From contig NZ_AXAU01000002.1 of assembly GCF_000472965.1 (NCBI RefSeq), positions 478,751-542,750 on the forward strand: a stretch of 64,000 nt of DNA. The letters are read 5' to 3'. Source of the stretch: Bradyrhizobium murdochi (GTDB lineage: Bacteria > Pseudomonadota > Alphaproteobacteria > Rhizobiales > Xanthobacteraceae). Both the position numbers and the translations under genes were made by a program. This document shows, piece after piece, positions 62,668 to 64,000 of this stretch (position 1 is its first letter; every line of letters starts with the position of its first letter). The notes under the pieces were generated by a model. It worked only from the letters and a program-made list of their open reading frames with translations, made no database searches and was not told the origin of the DNA.

Positions 62668-64000
62668 CTACTCCGCCGCCGACTGTAGCGCCAGCCTTTC
62701 GGCGCGCACAGCGCAGAACTTGAATTCGGGGATCTTGCCGAACGGATCAAGCGCTGGGTTGGTCAGCAAGTTGGCCGCCGCCTCCGCGTAGCAGAACGGC
62801 ATGAAGATCATGTTCTCCGGCACGTCGCGATCGGACCGCACCTTGACCTCGACCGCGCCGCGACGAGTTTCCAGCTTGATGAAATCGCCTGGCCAGACGC
62901 TGAGCTTGCGCATGTCCTTCGGCGACATGAACGCCACCGCCTCCGGTTCGATCTGGTCGAGCACGGATGCGCGGCGGGTCATCGAGCCGGTGTGCCAGTG
63001 CTCGAGCACGCGGCCGGTCGAGAGCACCATCGGATATTCGGCGTCGGGCACCTCGTCCGGCGCGATCACCTTGGCCGGAACGATTTTGCCGCGGCCGCTC
63101 GCGGTTGGGAAACCTGTGGTGAAAATGATCTCGTTGCCGGGCTTGTACGGATCGTCGACCGGATAGGTCACCGCGCCCTCGCGCACCAGCCGCTCCCAGG
63201 TGATGTTCTTCAGCGACGGCATCACCTGCGTCATCTCGGTGAAGACATCGGCCGGGCCGTCGTAGTTCCACGGCAGCCCCATGCGCTTGCCGATCTCCTG
63301 GATGATCCAGAGATCCTGCCGCGCATCGCCCGGCGGACGGATCACTTCCCGCGCGAGCTGCACGCGGCGGTCGGTATTGGTGAAGGTGCCGGACTTTTCA
63401 GCGAATGCCGAGGCCGGCAGGATCACGTCAGCGTGGAACGCGGTTTCGGTGACGAAGAGATCCTGCACCACCAGATGGTCGAGCATGGCGAGCGCTTCGC
63501 GCGCGTGCTGCAGGTCGGGATCCGACATCGCGGGGTTTTCGCCCTCGATATACATGCCGGTGATTTCGCCGGCGTGGATCGCGTTCATGATCTCGACCAC
63601 GGTGAGACCGCGAACTGGATCAAGATCCTGATGCCAGAGTTTTTCGAAAGGCTCGCGCAGATCGGTGCGTCCGACCGGCTGATAGTCCGGCAGGAACATC
63701 GGGATCAAACCGGCGTCGGAAGCACCCTGCACGTTGTTCTGGCCGCGCAGCGGATGCAGGCCGGTGCCGGGACGGCCGACCTGGCCTGTCGTTAGCGCCA
63801 GCGCGATCAGGCAGCGCGCGTTGTCGGTGCCGTGGATGTGCTGGCTGATGCCCATGCCCCAGAAAATGATCGAGGCCTGCGAGCGCGCGTAAGTTCGCGC
63901 CACCTCCTTCAGCGTCTCGGCAGGGATACCGCAGATCGCTTCCATCTTCTCCGGCGGGAATTCCTTGATACGCTCGGCGAGTTCGTCAAAGCCTTCGGTA
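62668..64000 (-). CDS. fdsA: Formate dehydrogenase alpha subunit (FdsA type), 5' part outside window
   Basis: The C-terminal 443 or so residues of a molybdopterin oxidoreductase; the frame stays open to the window edge, so the start is missing. Sequence such as MEAICGIPAETLKEVARTYA, GMGISQHIHGTDNARCLIAL, GRPGTGLHPLRGQNNVQGAS and the C-terminal cofactor-binding segment LSTGRVLEHWHTGSMTRRA match the alpha subunit of NAD-dependent formate dehydrogenases, which oxidise formate to CO2. The N-terminal ferredoxin-like and cluster domains would lie beyond 64000. No fdsD follows downstream; a repeat and corA do. Confidence 0.92.
   Translation of the reverse strand, partial: TEGFDELAERIKEFPPEKMEAICGIPAETLKEVARTYARSQASIIFWGMGISQHIHGTDNARCLIALALTTGQVGRPGTGLHPLRGQNNVQGASDAGLIPMFLPDYQPVGRTDLREPFEKLWHQDLDPVRGLTVVEIMNAIHAGEITGMYIEGENPAMSDPDLQHAREALAMLDHLVVQDLFVTETAFHADVILPASAFAEKSGTFTNTDRRVQLAREVIRPPGDARQDLWIIQEIGKRMGLPWNYDGPADVFTEMTQVMPSLKNITWERLVREGAVTYPVDDPYKPGNEIIFTTGFPTASGRGKIVPAKVIAPDEVPDAEYPMVLSTGRVLEHWHTGSMTRRASVLDQIEPEAVAFMSPKDMRKLSVWPGDFIKLETRRGAVEVKVRSDRDVPENMIFMPFCYAEAAANLLTNPALDPFGKIPEFKFCAVRAERLALQSAAE

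Overview
The window is GC-rich chromosomal DNA of an alphaproteobacterium, most likely Bradyrhizobium or a close relative. This rests on gene content (pqqABCDE, a fused transaldolase/glucose-6-phosphate isomerase, TreS-maltokinase with TreYZ, single-chain LigD with Ku, soluble-type formate dehydrogenase), on intergenic palindromic repeats of the kind common in bradyrhizobia, and on promoters matching the alphaproteobacterial general stress sigma factor EcfG (GGAAC-N16/17-CGTT). I see no rRNA, tRNA, CRISPR array, insertion sequence or prophage. Assignment to genus is inference.

Layout. 0.3-5.5 kb: PQQ biosynthesis pqqABCDE, including the 26-residue PqqA precursor, with a proline-iminopeptidase-like hydrolase fused to a DUF4286-like domain overlapping pqqE. 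5.5-6.8 kb: chromate transporter. 7.0-11.7 kb: a three-gene 2-oxoacid oxidoreductase (korC-korA-korB) whose first gene adds an FAD/NADPH and iron-sulfur module. 11.7-16.5 kb, minus strand: the stress operon prkA-yeaH-spoVR. 17-18 kb: two exported small proteins. 18.5-25.9 kb: a tight pentose-phosphate/gluconate operon tal-pgi, gnd, zwf, pgl, gntK and a HAD phosphatase. 26-42.2 kb: glycogen and trehalose metabolism, with malQ and a GH15 enzyme on the minus strand and treS-mak, glgB, glgX, treZ, treY on the plus strand. 42.2-46.6 kb: a PHA-system protein, a DUF3309 micro-protein, and the divergent NHEJ pair ligD/ku. 46.8-49.2 kb: an acyl-CoA synthetase and a PPOX-fold protein. 49.3-57.6 kb, minus strand: the kdp potassium operon, preceded by three micro-ORFs, one of which is KdpF. 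58-61.3 kb: small uncharacterised genes and a broken dapA-like gene. 61.5 kb: corA. 62.7 kb to the end: the 3' part of a formate dehydrogenase alpha subunit, cut by the window.

How the parts fit. Much of the window reads as carbon-storage and stress physiology. Perfect EcfG-type promoters point into malQ (then GH15) and ku, a near-perfect one into the DUF3309 gene, and weaker ones into prkA and corA. The pentose-phosphate operon supplies NADPH and can absorb gluconate through GntK; periplasmic gluconate would come from PQQ-dependent glucose oxidation, although no PQQ dehydrogenase lies here. The TreS-maltokinase fusion implies a maltose-1-phosphate route, but glgE is absent from its usual place and a 44-codon ORF sits there instead.

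The least expected signals are the three tandem micro-ORFs ahead of kdpA, the coupled 44-codon ORF ahead of treS, the catalytically dead frameshifted dapA relative, and hairpins that contain both stop codons of convergent gene pairs.
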